Origin: JAOAHC01 sp964593045
GTDB lineage: Bacteria > Bacillota > Clostridia > TANB77 > CAG-465
Direction: 5' to 3'
Length of the DNA: 29,899 nt
NCBI GenBank assembly: GCA_964593045.1
Contig: CAZQJQ010000015.1
Location: forward strand, 1-29,899
In this document: one piece after another, positions 1 through 7,181 of the stretch
Numbering within the stretch: the first letter of the stretch is position 1
Layout of the letters: each line of letters opens with the position of its first letter
Notes under the pieces: generated by a model
Databases searched by the model: none
What the model was told of the DNA's origin: nothing
Seen by the model: only the letters and a program-made list of their open reading frames with translations
Made by a program: the position numbers and the translations under genes

Positions 1-70
1 ATATCAAAATATTATCATATACTAAATCTTTTTTCAATAGTTTTTTGTGTTTTTAAAAAAATACATACTA

Positions 71-110
71 AAATATACTAGAAGGTACTATACTACCTTC
101 TAGTATATTT
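71..110 (-). terminator. Rho-independent terminator of the left-most minus-strand operon
   Basis: A perfect 17-bp inverted repeat (71-87 with 94-110) encloses a 6-nt loop. On the minus strand it is followed a few bases later by a run of seven T. It lies 17 bp past the stop codon of the patatin-like gene. The rest of 1-126 is AT-rich and shows no gene. Confidence 0.75.
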
Positions 111-126
111 ATGCTATATTTTAACT

Positions 127-1020
127 TTATTTTTCATTTAGTATTTCTTTTATCCTATCCATATTTTTCTTTGTTTCATTATATCCTTGAGTTGCTGAAT
201 AATTAGTTTTTTTAGTATCTAGTAATGTTACATTTTTTATACTTGGTCTTAATACTAAATCTGCTCCATCTAACTCACATTTATTTACTTGATGTCCCAT
301 AATACTAAATGCTTTTAATGTTATATCAATAATATTTGGATTCATATTGTATTCTTTTAAATTTTCATCAAAACTTACAGATATAATCTTTGTAGCACCC
401 ATACTTTTTAAAATACTTATTGGTGAATTTATTCTAATTCCACCATCTACAAGTAATTTTTTATTAAGTATTTTAGGTATAAAAATACCTGGCACACTAC
501 AACTTGCCCTAACTATACTTGCAATATCTCCAGTATACATATATGATGGAATATCATCGTATAATTTCTTTTCTTCTATGTTATTTCTTTGTTCGTTTAT
601 TTGTCTGTTCATATAATATACTATTTCACCTGTATTTATATCAACAGCTGGTATTGCTATTGGCACTGTTATATCTTCTATTTTATATATCTTTTTTTGT
701 CCACAGAAATTTTTTAATAATTTTTCTAAATTATCACCTTTTACAAAGCCTTTTATTTTCAATTTTCCAGTAAACATCATTCCTATTAATTTCATCGGTA
801 ACATTCTATCATAGTCTGATATGTATTTACAATAATTATTAAATATATATAATATGTTATATGGATTATATCCGCATGCATGTAATGTTGCAACTATACT
901 ACCACTACTTGTTCCTGAAATATAATCTACATTTATACCCTCTTCTTTTAAAGCTTGTAGCACTCCTATATGTGCTGCTCCTTTTGCTCCTCCTCCACTT
1001 AATGCTAGTCCTAAAGACAT
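127..1020 (-). CDS. Patatin-like phospholipase (RssA/YlbK-type serine hydrolase)
   Basis: This 297-aa protein is a probable cytoplasmic or membrane-associated acyl hydrolase of the patatin family. The N-terminus carries the oxyanion-hole loop GGGAKG (about 9-14), the nucleophile elbow GTSSG (36-40, Ser38 as nucleophile) and the DGG motif (Asp192) that completes the Ser-Asp dyad, so the active site looks intact. The length fits the short single-domain bacterial patatins. There is no signal peptide. The start is the ATG at 1020, preceded by GGAGGTG. That ribosome binding site is partly buried in a perfect 10-bp inverted repeat (see 1023-1059). It is the last gene before the terminator at 71-110 and follows a membrane-anchored protein by 65 bp. 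The substrate cannot be told from sequence. Confidence 0.9.
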   Translation of the reverse strand: MSLGLALSGGGAKGAAHIGVLQALKEEGINVDYISGTSSGSIVATLHACGYNPYNILYIFNNYCKYISDYDRMLPMKLIGMMFTGKLKIKGFVKGDNLEKLLKNFCGQKKIYKIEDITVPIAIPAVDINTGEIVYYMNRQINEQRNNIEEKKLYDDIPSYMYTGDIASIVRASCSVPGIFIPKILNKKLLVDGGIRINSPISILKSMGATKIISVSFDENLKEYNMNPNIIDITLKAFSIMGHQVNKCELDGADLVLRPSIKNVTLLDTKKTNYSATQGYNETKKNMDRIKEILNEK

Positions 1021-1022
1021 AA

Positions 1023-1059
1023 ATAATACACCTCCAACATTTGTCTTCTGGTGTATTAT
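1023..1059 (-). promoter_or_regulatory. Inverted repeat overlapping the ribosome binding site of the patatin gene
   Basis: A perfect 10-bp repeat, ATAATACACC at 1023-1032 and its complement at 1050-1059, flanks a 17-nt loop. In minus-strand mRNA the 3' arm contains the end of the GGAGG Shine-Dalgarno (complement of 1031-1035), and the rest of it sits in the loop. The start codon is three bases downstream. Folding would probably hinder ribosome entry. A protein operator is the alternative. Confidence 0.45.
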
Positions 1060-1085
1060 ATGATTATATATTTTTTTTGTGATTA

Positions 1086-1961
1086 TTATAGCTTAAACTC
1101 ATTTGACAAAACTTCATAAAAATTATTGTCTCTATATTCTAAAACACTATATTTAGCACTGAATTCGCTTGTTTCTTGAATAATAACTTCATTTTTTGAA
1201 TCACCATTTAGATCTGCTGTAAATTTTAAAGTATATATTGGCCATGATGATGCATTTTTTGTATCTTTTATATAACTATATTTTAATATTTTTGATTTGT
1301 TCATGTCATCTACATATATGATAGCACTATATACTCCTAAAAAATTAGCTTTTTGTGATGTTACACAAAGTATTACTCCTTTAGTATTTGTATCTATTGT
1401 AACTCCGAAAGCTTCATTCACACTTATTGTATAATTTAATAGTCTATATTTTGAAAGAGCTTTTTTTGCCTCTTTTATATATTCATCTGTTATACTAAGT
1501 TCTGTTGCTTTAGAATATACTAATTCATTTTCTGATGTGGCAATAGCAAAGTATTCATCTGACTGATTTGGTCTATCTGTTGTAACAAATACTGCTGTAG
1601 TACCATTTTGTTTAGTTATATCTTTTAATGTGTATTTTCCAGCTTTTCCATCTTCTTGATAAATATCAATTGATATATCTTGTTTATTCGTAGATTTCAA
1701 ATAATATTTTTCACTACTTACCCATGTATTGTTATATACAGCTCCTACCACCAAATTATTTATAATCAACGGTGTAGAGTTCTTAGCAACATCCTCACTT
1801 ACGTTTTTTGCTGAATCATCTACTTTTGAAACATTTATAGTGTTTTTAACATTTATAATTAAAACATATGAAATAGCAAGTGCAAGAATTATTACTAATA
1901 TTATAATTAATATTGGTATTAAGTGTTTTTTCTTTAATTTTGATTTTGAATATTTTCCCAT
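1086..1961 (-). CDS. Membrane-anchored extracytoplasmic protein of unknown function
   Basis: I do not recognise a named family. The protein (291 aa from this start) has a short lysine-rich head, then one long hydrophobic segment (about residues 12-38 from the ATG) with no lipobox, so it is a signal anchor with the remaining ~250 residues outside the membrane. Near the C-terminus a stretch reading FTADLNGDSKNEVII resembles FG-GAP/VCBS-like calcium-loop repeats and precedes a beta-rich end. The start chosen is the ATG at 1961, whose A is also the last base of the queH stop codon (TAATG), with GGAAAGTGGG upstream. A GTG at 1973 would add four residues. The overlap implies translational coupling to queH, although no functional link is evident. 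Confidence 0.7.
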   Translation of the reverse strand: MGKYSKSKLKKKHLIPILIIILVIILALAISYVLIINVKNTINVSKVDDSAKNVSEDVAKNSTPLIINNLVVGAVYNNTWVSSEKYYLKSTNKQDISIDIYQEDGKAGKYTLKDITKQNGTTAVFVTTDRPNQSDEYFAIATSENELVYSKATELSITDEYIKEAKKALSKYRLLNYTISVNEAFGVTIDTNTKGVILCVTSQKANFLGVYSAIIYVDDMNKSKILKYSYIKDTKNASSWPIYTLKFTADLNGDSKNEVIIQETSEFSAKYSVLEYRDNNFYEVLSNEFKL

Positions 1962-2539
1962 TAATATACCCACTTTCCACTATCCATTGAAAGTACACAA
2001 CCGCAATATTTTTGTCTATATAATCCTAAGTCCTTTGCTAGTTGTTGACCTTTTCTATAGCTTTCTCTATAATCTAAATACAAAAATTTTATATTATATT
2101 CTTTTTCAAGTCTTTTTCCTACCTCTGTTATAATCTGATGATTCTGATATGGACTTATTGTAAGAGTGGTACTTACATAGTTATAACCATTATCTTTTGC
2201 ATATATAAAAGCATCCTTTAATCTTGTATAATAGCAATACTCACATCTTGTTTTAAATAACGATGTATTCATTGTTTTATCTACAACATCTTTTACAAAT
2301 TCTGCCATATCATATTTATCATTTATTATATAATTAATATTTTTTAAGTTACAAAAATATACAAATGTATCTTTTCTTCTTTCATATTCAAACTTTGGAT
2401 GAATATTAGGATTAGACCAATACGCTGTCATTTCAACTTTTTTTCTTTCTCCATTAATATTTACCCCGTTATTTGTTATATCATTTTCTATATATGAAAA
2501 ACATGGTGCACAGCATACGTGCATTAACAACTTTTCCAA
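1961..2539 (-). CDS. queH: Epoxyqueuosine reductase QueH
   Basis: QueH carries out the last step of queuosine synthesis, reducing epoxyqueuosine to queuosine in tRNA, and replaces the cobalamin-dependent QueG in many anaerobes. This 192-aa protein has the family (formerly DUF208) hallmarks: HVCCAPC near the N-terminus (Cys9, Cys10, Cys13), TRCEYCYYTR (Cys99, Cys102) and CGC near the C-terminus (Cys179, Cys181). These cysteines are expected to bind the iron-sulfur/metal centre. The start is an unusual TTG at 2539. It is kept because homologs typically begin five to seven residues before the HVCCAPC motif. An ATG at 2524 is the alternative. It lies 3 bp after ruvB. The other queuosine genes, queA and tgt, are about 13 kb away. 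Confidence 0.93.
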   Translation of the reverse strand: MEKLLMHVCCAPCFSYIENDITNNGVNINGERKKVEMTAYWSNPNIHPKFEYERRKDTFVYFCNLKNINYIINDKYDMAEFVKDVVDKTMNTSLFKTRCEYCYYTRLKDAFIYAKDNGYNYVSTTLTISPYQNHQIITEVGKRLEKEYNIKFLYLDYRESYRKGQQLAKDLGLYRQKYCGCVLSMDSGKWVY

Positions 2540-2542
2540 AAT

Positions 2543-3544
2543 TTATTTCATCTCCAAACCTAAATGTTCATATGCAAGCTTAGTTGCAGCTCTACCTCTA
2601 GGAGTTCTTGTTAAAAAACCTATCTGCATTAAATATGGTTCATATACATCTTCTATTGTATCTTTATCTTCACCTATTGCCGCAGCTAGTGTATCAAGTC
2701 CAACAGGTCCTCCAGCAAATTTCTGAATTATTGTATTTAACATTTGTCTATCAATCATATCAAGACCTATTTCATCAATTTCTAGTCTATTAAGTGAATT
2801 CCTAGTAGTTTCAAAATCTATCTTATTTAATCCCTTAACTTGTGCAAAATCTCTTACTCTTTTTAATAATCTATTTGCAATTCTTGGTGTTCCTCTACAT
2901 CTTGAACCAATTTCAAGAGCTGCATCTTCATCAATCTCTATATTTAAAATACTTGCACTTCTTTTTATTATATCTGCTAAATCCTCACTTGAATATAACT
3001 CTAATCTATGAATTATTCCAAATCTATCTCTAAGTGGAGATGATATTGCCCCTGCCTTTGTTGTTGCACCCACAAGTGTAAACTTAGGTAAATCTATTCC
3101 TATTGATCTTGCAGATGGTCCCTTACCAATAATTATATCTAATCTATAGTCTTCAAGTGCAGGATATAGCACTTCTTCTACAGACTTTCTTAGCCTATGT
3201 ATCTCATCAATGAATAACACATCATTTTCTTGAATATTTGTAAGAATAGCAGCTAAATCTCCTGCTTTTTCTATAGCAGGTCCTGATGTTACCTTTATGC
3301 TAGAACCCATTTCATTAGATATAATTCCAGCAAGAGTTGTTTTACCAAGACCTGGAGGACCATATAACAAAATATGATCTAATGGTTCATTCCTATTTTT
3401 TGCTGCTTCAATATATATTTTTAAATTTTCTTTTACTTTTTCTTGCCCTATATATTCAGAAAAATTTTTTGGTCGCAATGTAACCTCTAATTCAACATCT
3501 TGTTCTTCTTCATAATCTGGCACAATAATTCTATCTTCAATCAT
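2543..3544 (-). CDS. ruvB: Holliday junction branch-migration ATPase RuvB
   Basis: RuvB is the hexameric AAA+ motor that drives branch migration of Holliday junctions with RuvA. The 333-aa length is normal. Walker A GPPGLGKTT is at about 62-70, Walker B DEIH at 113-116, followed by the arginine-finger region SPLRDRFG and a C-terminal winged helix with GGPVGLDTLA. The preceding ribosome binding site AAAGGAG is unusually far (18 nt) from the ATG at 3544, and no ATG, GTG or TTG in frame lies closer. ruvA is not adjacent. The gene follows xth by 26 bp and precedes queH by 3 bp, so the three probably share an mRNA. A LexA-type box lies upstream of rsmE at 5201-5212. Confidence 0.98.
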   Translation of the reverse strand: MIEDRIIVPDYEEEQDVELEVTLRPKNFSEYIGQEKVKENLKIYIEAAKNRNEPLDHILLYGPPGLGKTTLAGIISNEMGSSIKVTSGPAIEKAGDLAAILTNIQENDVLFIDEIHRLRKSVEEVLYPALEDYRLDIIIGKGPSARSIGIDLPKFTLVGATTKAGAISSPLRDRFGIIHRLELYSSEDLADIIKRSASILNIEIDEDAALEIGSRCRGTPRIANRLLKRVRDFAQVKGLNKIDFETTRNSLNRLEIDEIGLDMIDRQMLNTIIQKFAGGPVGLDTLAAAIGEDKDTIEDVYEPYLMQIGFLTRTPRGRAATKLAYEHLGLEMK

Positions 3545-3570
3545 AACAAATAATAATATACTCTCCTTTC

Positions 3571-4323
3571 TTAGAATATATCAAGTCCAATCGGACAATG
3601 ATCACTACCCATTATTTCTGGATATATATATGCATCGTTTATCTTATCTTTAATACTCTTTGAAACAATAAAATAATCTATTCTCCAACCTATATTTTTT
3701 GCTCTGGCATTTGCCATATATGACCACCAAGTATATTTGTCTATTAAATCAGGATATAAATATCTATATGAATCAACAAAGTTTGTATTTAAAAGTTCTG
3801 TCATTTTATTTCTTTCTTCATCAGTAAATCCAGCATTTCTCCTATTTGTTTTTGGATTTTTTAAATCTATCTCTTTATGTGCAACATTTAAATCACCACA
3901 CATAATAACTGGTTTTTTATCATCTAAACTAAGTAAATACTTCCTTACTTCATTTTCCCATATCACCCTATAATCTAGTCTTTCAAGTTCCCTTTTAGAA
4001 TTAGGAGTATAGATATTTACAAGATAAAAATTATCAAATTCAAGTGTAATTATTCTACCCTCATTATCATGTTCTAAAATACCCAGTCCATAAGTTACAT
4101 TTAAAGGTTTTATTTTTGAAAAAATAGCTGTACCAGAATAGCCTTTCTTTAGTGCATAATTCCAATATGAATAATAGCCATCAAAACTTACATCTGCCTG
4201 TCCTTCTTGCATTTTTGTTTCTTGAATGCAAAAAATATCAGCATCTATATTTTTAAAAAAATCATTAAATCCTTTATTTACAGCCGCTCTTATTCCATTT
4301 ACATTCCACGATATTAATTTCAT
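3571..4323 (-). CDS. xth: Exodeoxyribonuclease III (AP endonuclease, Xth family)
   Basis: This is an Mg2+-dependent 3'-5' exonuclease/AP endonuclease of base-excision repair. The 250-aa protein spans the whole exonuclease-endonuclease-phosphatase fold. It has WNVNGIRA at the N-terminus (Asn7), IQETKMQ (Glu35, metal ligand), GDLNVAH (Asp144 and Asn146), GWRIDYF, and the C-terminal GSDHCPIGL (Asp241/His242 catalytic pair). The start ATG at 4323 has a GGGTGA ribosome binding site. A sigma-A-like promoter lies just upstream (4342-4370), so transcription can start here as well as from rsmE. Its neighbour ruvB is also a DNA repair gene. Confidence 0.96.
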   Translation of the reverse strand: MKLISWNVNGIRAAVNKGFNDFFKNIDADIFCIQETKMQEGQADVSFDGYYSYWNYALKKGYSGTAIFSKIKPLNVTYGLGILEHDNEGRIITLEFDNFYLVNIYTPNSKRELERLDYRVIWENEVRKYLLSLDDKKPVIMCGDLNVAHKEIDLKNPKTNRRNAGFTDEERNKMTELLNTNFVDSYRYLYPDLIDKYTWWSYMANARAKNIGWRIDYFIVSKSIKDKINDAYIYPEIMGSDHCPIGLDIF

Positions 4324-4341
4324 ACAATCACCCTTTTTCCT

Positions 4342-4370
4342 ATTATACTAGATATCTAATAAATAATCAA
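4342..4370 (-). promoter_or_regulatory. Probable promoter for xth-ruvB-queH
   Basis: On the minus strand TTGATT (4365-4370) and a perfect TATAAT (4342-4347) are 17 bp apart, 18 bp upstream of the xth start codon. No LexA-type box overlaps it. Confidence 0.6.
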
Positions 4371-4389
4371 CATAAATAGCTATATAATT

Positions 4390-5130
4390 TTAATTGCCAA
4401 GTTCATAATTTAAAACTGAAGTAATGTATATTCCAGCAGTTTCAGCTCTTAATATTCTCTCACCAAGTCCTATAGTAATAACATTTTTAAGTTCTGAAAT
4501 TCTCTTTGACTCATTAATATCAAAACCTCCCTCGGGTCCAACTACTATAGCAAATGTATCATCTGGATTTATGTTATCTTTAATAGAATCAAATCTATCT
4601 TTGAAAGAAACTCTTTCTTTTTCATATGCAAAAAATACATATGAAAACTGTGATAAATTATCTATCATTTTATCAAAACTTAAAAAATCATATATATTTA
4701 CGCTATCTGTTCTTCCACATTGTTTACATGCTTCATTTACTATTTTTAAATATTTATTTATTTTTTTTATTCTATCTTTCTCATCTATTTTAACAACAAC
4801 ATTATTTGAAAAAAATGGCGACATGTACTTTATTCCAAGCTCCGTCTGTTTTTGAAATACCATATCCATTTTTTCAGACTTTAAAACAGCTTGAAAAAAA
4901 GTAATATTTTTATTAGATTCTCCCTTTTTTTCACTTTTTCTAATAACTTCGATTATAATATGAGGTCTTGTTATCTGTATGATTTTACATAAAAAATCAT
5001 TTATTAATATTTCATCACCTACGTTATATCTTAATACTTTTATATGATTTACTTCATCTCCAGTTATTTTATATATATTTTCTTTTATTTTTAATATATC
5101 TTTATCATCTACTATAAATCGTTTAGCCAT
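4390..5130 (-). CDS. rsmE: 16S rRNA (uracil1498-N3)-methyltransferase RsmE
   Basis: RsmE methylates N3 of U1498 in 16S rRNA using S-adenosylmethionine. The 246-aa protein has the N-terminal PUA-like domain (GDEVNHIKVLRYNVGDEI) and the SPOUT trefoil-knot signature near the C-terminus: VGPEGGF, then IGLGERILRAETA, which form the cofactor pocket. The motif NEACKQCGR is also typical. In many Bacillota rsmE follows dnaJ-prmA. Here it is still downstream of dnaJ, but prmA is missing and two tiny paralogous genes sit in between. The start ATG at 5130 has an AAAGGAG ribosome binding site. Two candidate promoters lie upstream, the farther one next to a LexA-type box. Confidence 0.96.
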   Translation of the reverse strand: MAKRFIVDDKDILKIKENIYKITGDEVNHIKVLRYNVGDEILINDFLCKIIQITRPHIIIEVIRKSEKKGESNKNITFFQAVLKSEKMDMVFQKQTELGIKYMSPFFSNNVVVKIDEKDRIKKINKYLKIVNEACKQCGRTDSVNIYDFLSFDKMIDNLSQFSYVFFAYEKERVSFKDRFDSIKDNINPDDTFAIVVGPEGGFDINESKRISELKNVITIGLGERILRAETAGIYITSVLNYELGN

Positions 5131-5149
5131 AAACTCTCCTTTTTTTAAG

Positions 5150-5178
5150 ATTATATCATTATATTATTTGTTTTACAA
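5150..5178 (-). promoter_or_regulatory. Proximal promoter candidate of rsmE
   Basis: On the minus strand TTGTAA (5173-5178) and TATAAT (5150-5155) are 17 bp apart. The -10 hexamer is preceded by TGA, giving an extended -10 (TGATATAAT). It lies about 20 bp upstream of the rsmE start codon. Confidence 0.55.
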
Positions 5179-5200
5179 TAGCTATAAAAACAAAATATAT

Positions 5201-5212
5201 GAACGTTTGTTC
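5201..5212 (-). promoter_or_regulatory. LexA (SOS) box candidate upstream of rsmE-xth-ruvB
   Basis: The 12-mer GAACGTTTGTTC matches the Gram-positive LexA/DinR core GAAC-N4-GTTC exactly. The flanking T and A extend the dyad to 14 bp. It lies immediately downstream of the -10 hexamer of the distal promoter (5214-5242), about 70 bp before rsmE, where a repressor would block initiation. LexA binding is inferred from the motif. Confidence 0.6.
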
Positions 5213-5213
5213 A

Positions 5214-5242
5214 ATTATATCATAATATATTCAAAAAGTAAA
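5214..5242 (-). promoter_or_regulatory. Distal promoter of the rsmE transcription unit
   Basis: On the minus strand TTTACT (5237-5242) and TATAAT (5214-5219) have a 17-bp spacer ending in TGA (extended -10). The start of transcription would fall inside or next to the LexA-type box at 5201-5212. Confidence 0.55.
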
Positions 5243-5260
5243 TATTATAAAAAATAAAAT

Positions 5261-5292
5261 AAAAAAAGATAATAGTAAAATTACTATTATCT
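5261..5292 (-). terminator. Rho-independent terminator overlapping the stop of the 73-aa gene
   Basis: An 11-bp stem (5267-5277 with 5282-5292) has a 4-nt loop. On the minus strand it is followed by a run of six to seven T and further T-rich sequence. The stop codon at 5287-5289 lies inside the stem. Confidence 0.8.
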
Positions 5293-5508
5293 CGAGAAAA
5301 TAATTATAACCTTTAAACTTGTGTTTTCATTCATTATCACATCATCATAGTATAAATAACCATTTGGTATCTTAACATCTTCCCTCTTAACTTCACAATA
5401 AACTATGTATGCTCCTTTCAGATCTTTTTTACCACACGTTGTAAACTTAACTCCTGAATTTAAATTTCTCATTTCAAATAAGAAATTATCAAATTTAATA
5501 TTGCTCAT
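5287..5508 (-). CDS. Small conserved-looking protein, paralog of the 77-aa neighbour
   Basis: I do not recognise this 73-aa protein. It has no signal peptide or membrane segment and is predicted cytosolic and beta-rich. It aligns by eye with the 77-aa product at 5676-5909: LFEMRNLN (10-17) against LFKLRFLN (11-18), then a basic-F pair (KF/RF), IPNGYLYYDD against LPEGFKFDKD, and a C-terminal hydrophobic LKVIII/FKVALL. The two therefore look like an ancient tandem duplication. It has its own promoter (5561-5589), a GGAGGTG ribosome binding site and a terminator that overlaps its stop codon, so it is an independent transcription unit lying between dnaJ and rsmE. Confidence 0.7.
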   Translation of the reverse strand: MSNIKFDNFLFEMRNLNSGVKFTTCGKKDLKGAYIVYCEVKREDVKIPNGYLYYDDVIMNENTSLKVIIIFSR

Positions 5509-5560
5509 TTTTACACCTCCGTAATAATAATTATTATTTACATTAATTTTTTATAGACTA

Positions 5561-5589
5561 ATTATATCACAAAATTGTGTACTTTTAAA
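5561..5589 (-). promoter_or_regulatory. Promoter of the 73-aa small gene
   Basis: On the minus strand TTTAAA (5584-5589), 17 bp, TATAAT (5561-5566) with a TGA extended -10. The spacer contains a short perfect dyad CACAA-TT-TTGTG that could bind a regulator. A 16-bp AT palindrome (5523-5538) lies just upstream of the ribosome binding site. Confidence 0.5.
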
Positions 5590-5660
5590 GAAGTTAACCC
5601 TAAAATATTTACAATACTAGATTTTATACATATAAAAATTTATACATATATTAATATGCA

Positions 5661-5692
5661 AAAAGAAAGCAAGCTTTATCTTGCTTTCTTTT
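5661..5692 (-). terminator. Rho-independent terminator overlapping the stop of the 77-aa gene
   Basis: The core stem GAAAGCAAG (5665-5673) pairs with 5680-5688 and extends by four A-T pairs on each side, around a 6-nt loop. On the minus strand the stem is followed by five T. On the plus strand it is followed by six T, so it could work in both directions. The stop codon of the 77-aa gene lies in its loop/stem. Confidence 0.85.
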
Positions 5693-5909
5693 TTAATAAC
5701 GCTACTTTAAACCCATCCTTGTCTTTAATAACAGTTTCATCTTTGTCAAATTTGAACCCTTCTGGAAGAATTATTGATTTGTTATTACCCGTATAATAAA
5801 AAATACATATTCCTAAGGATTCAGCCTCAACATCTTTTTCAAAGCGTATTGTTGGATTTAAAAATCTGAGTTTAAATAGTGTCTCCCGGATTTTAACTTC
5901 AATAGTCAT
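5676..5909 (-). CDS. Small protein, paralog of the 73-aa neighbour
   Basis: I do not recognise this 77-aa protein. It is probably cytosolic, with a charged C-terminal tail (KKKAR) and no membrane segment. It shares with the 73-aa product at 5287-5508 the pattern LFxxRxLN, a [KR]F pair, PxG[YF] and the hydrophobic end. The start ATG at 5909 has AGGAGG seven bases upstream. An extended -10 (TGATATAAT, 5938-5946) lies between it and dnaJ, and a strong terminator overlaps its stop codon, so it too is probably expressed on its own. Its place between dnaJ and rsmE is where prmA is found in many relatives. Confidence 0.7.
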   Translation of the reverse strand: MTIEVKIRETLFKLRFLNPTIRFEKDVEAESLGICIFYYTGNNKSIILPEGFKFDKDETVIKDKDGFKVALLKKKAR

Positions 5910-5937
5910 ATGAAGCCCTCCTAATATAATTTGTTAT

Positions 5938-5946
5938 ATTATATCA
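5938..5946 (-). promoter_or_regulatory. Extended -10 element upstream of the 77-aa small gene
   Basis: TGATATAAT on the minus strand lies about 29 bp before the start codon, in the 51-bp gap after dnaJ. No convincing -35 is found at 17 bp, so the extended -10 would have to carry the promoter. Confidence 0.4.
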
Positions 5947-5960
5947 TAAATGTCAAATAT

Positions 5961-7112
5961 CTATCTTGAAAAAAATCCTCTTTTTTTATTTACTTCTTCT
6001 CCCATTGTATTTGCAAATTCCGTAAGCAATTCTCTTTGTTTATCAGTAAGCTTTTTTGGTATTTCTACATTTACAGTAAATTCTAAATCTCCTCTTGATG
6101 TTCCTCGTATATTTGGGATACCTTTGTTCTTTATTTTAAATTTACTTCCCGGTTGTGTACCAGCTGGTATATCAAAGTCGGTATCACCTTCAAGTGTAGG
6201 AACGGATATAGTTCCACCAAGTGTTGCTTTTGTAAATGGTATACTCATATCAAAGTAAATATCAAAACCTTTTCTTTTAAATATTTTATGAGGTGCTATA
6301 TTTACAACAACAAATAAATCTCCATTAGGGCCTCCTTTTTTACCAACATCACCTTCTCCTCTTAGTGAAATTGCTTGCCCATTATCTATTCCTGATGGTA
6401 TATTTATCTCTATTTTTTTTACTTTTTTGACTGTTCCCCTGCCAGAGCATTTATCACATGGATTAGGTACTATTCTTCCTTCTCCTCCACATTTATCACA
6501 TGTTCTTACAGTTGAAATTTGACCCATTATAGTATTTTGAACTACTTGAATTTTACCTGTACCATGACATTTATCACAAGTTACAGCACTAGTACCAGGT
6601 TTTGCTCCACTACCATGACATGTGTCACATTTTTCATTTCTTGATATACTAATTTCTTTTTTGGTTCCAAATGCTGCCTCTTCAAAGCTTATTGTCATGT
6701 TATATCTTAGATCTGCTCCTTTAGAAGGTCCACTTTTTTTATTGCTATTGAAGCCTCCAAAGCCGCCACCAAATACACTTCCAAGTATATCATCTAAATC
6801 AATATCTATTCCTCCACTAAATCCAGAGAAATCAAATCCACCGAAGCCTGAAGCACCACCGCCTCCAAAGCCAGCGTTTTCAAAATTTGATCCAAACCTA
6901 TCATATTGTGCTCTTTTATTACTGTCTGAAAGAACCGAATATGCTTCGCTTATTTCTTTAAATTTCATCTCCGCATCTTTTTTCTCTTTTTCTCCTGTAT
7001 GAGCATCAGGATGATACTGTTTTGCTAGACGTCTATATGCTTTTTTTATTTCATCTTCTGTAGCAGTTTTACTTACTCCTAACATTTCATAGTAATCTTT
7101 TGATACCGCCAT
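5961..7112 (-). CDS. dnaJ: Chaperone protein DnaJ (Hsp40)
   Basis: DnaJ is the co-chaperone that delivers clients to DnaK and stimulates its ATPase. The 383-aa protein has the complete type I layout: J domain with HPD at 34-36, a Gly/Phe-rich linker (about 75-125), a cysteine-rich zinc domain with four CxxCxGxG-type repeats (CDTCHGSG, CDKCHGTG, CDKCGGEG, CDKCSGRG), and the C-terminal client-binding domains. The start ATG at 7112 has GGGGG as ribosome binding site. It is the last gene of hrcA-grpE-dnaK-dnaJ and is separated from dnaK by a GC-rich hairpin (7137-7163). Confidence 0.98.
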   Translation of the reverse strand: MAVSKDYYEMLGVSKTATEDEIKKAYRRLAKQYHPDAHTGEKEKKDAEMKFKEISEAYSVLSDSNKRAQYDRFGSNFENAGFGGGGASGFGGFDFSGFSGGIDIDLDDILGSVFGGGFGGFNSNKKSGPSKGADLRYNMTISFEEAAFGTKKEISISRNEKCDTCHGSGAKPGTSAVTCDKCHGTGKIQVVQNTIMGQISTVRTCDKCGGEGRIVPNPCDKCSGRGTVKKVKKIEINIPSGIDNGQAISLRGEGDVGKKGGPNGDLFVVVNIAPHKIFKRKGFDIYFDMSIPFTKATLGGTISVPTLEGDTDFDIPAGTQPGSKFKIKNKGIPNIRGTSRGDLEFTVNVEIPKKLTDKQRELLTEFANTMGEEVNKKRGFFSR

Positions 7113-7136
7113 TTAAACTTTACCCCCATATTTAGG

Positions 7137-7163
7137 ATATAAGCGGGAAAACCCCGCTTATAT
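7137..7163 (-). repeat. GC-rich hairpin between dnaK and dnaJ
   Basis: A perfect 11-bp stem (ATATAAGCGGG, 7137-7147, with 7153-7163) has a 5-nt loop. On the minus strand no T-run follows it, so it is unlikely to be a full terminator. It could stabilise the upstream dnaK mRNA or mark a processing or partial attenuation site, lowering dnaJ relative to dnaK. Confidence 0.6.
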
Positions 7164-7181
7164 TACATTATATTAAACTTT

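Noticed and set aside
6622..7002. 126-aa plus-strand reading frame opposite dnaJ
   Set aside because: It is a proline/serine-rich antisense shadow of the Gly/Phe-rich region of DnaJ, with no ribosome binding site.
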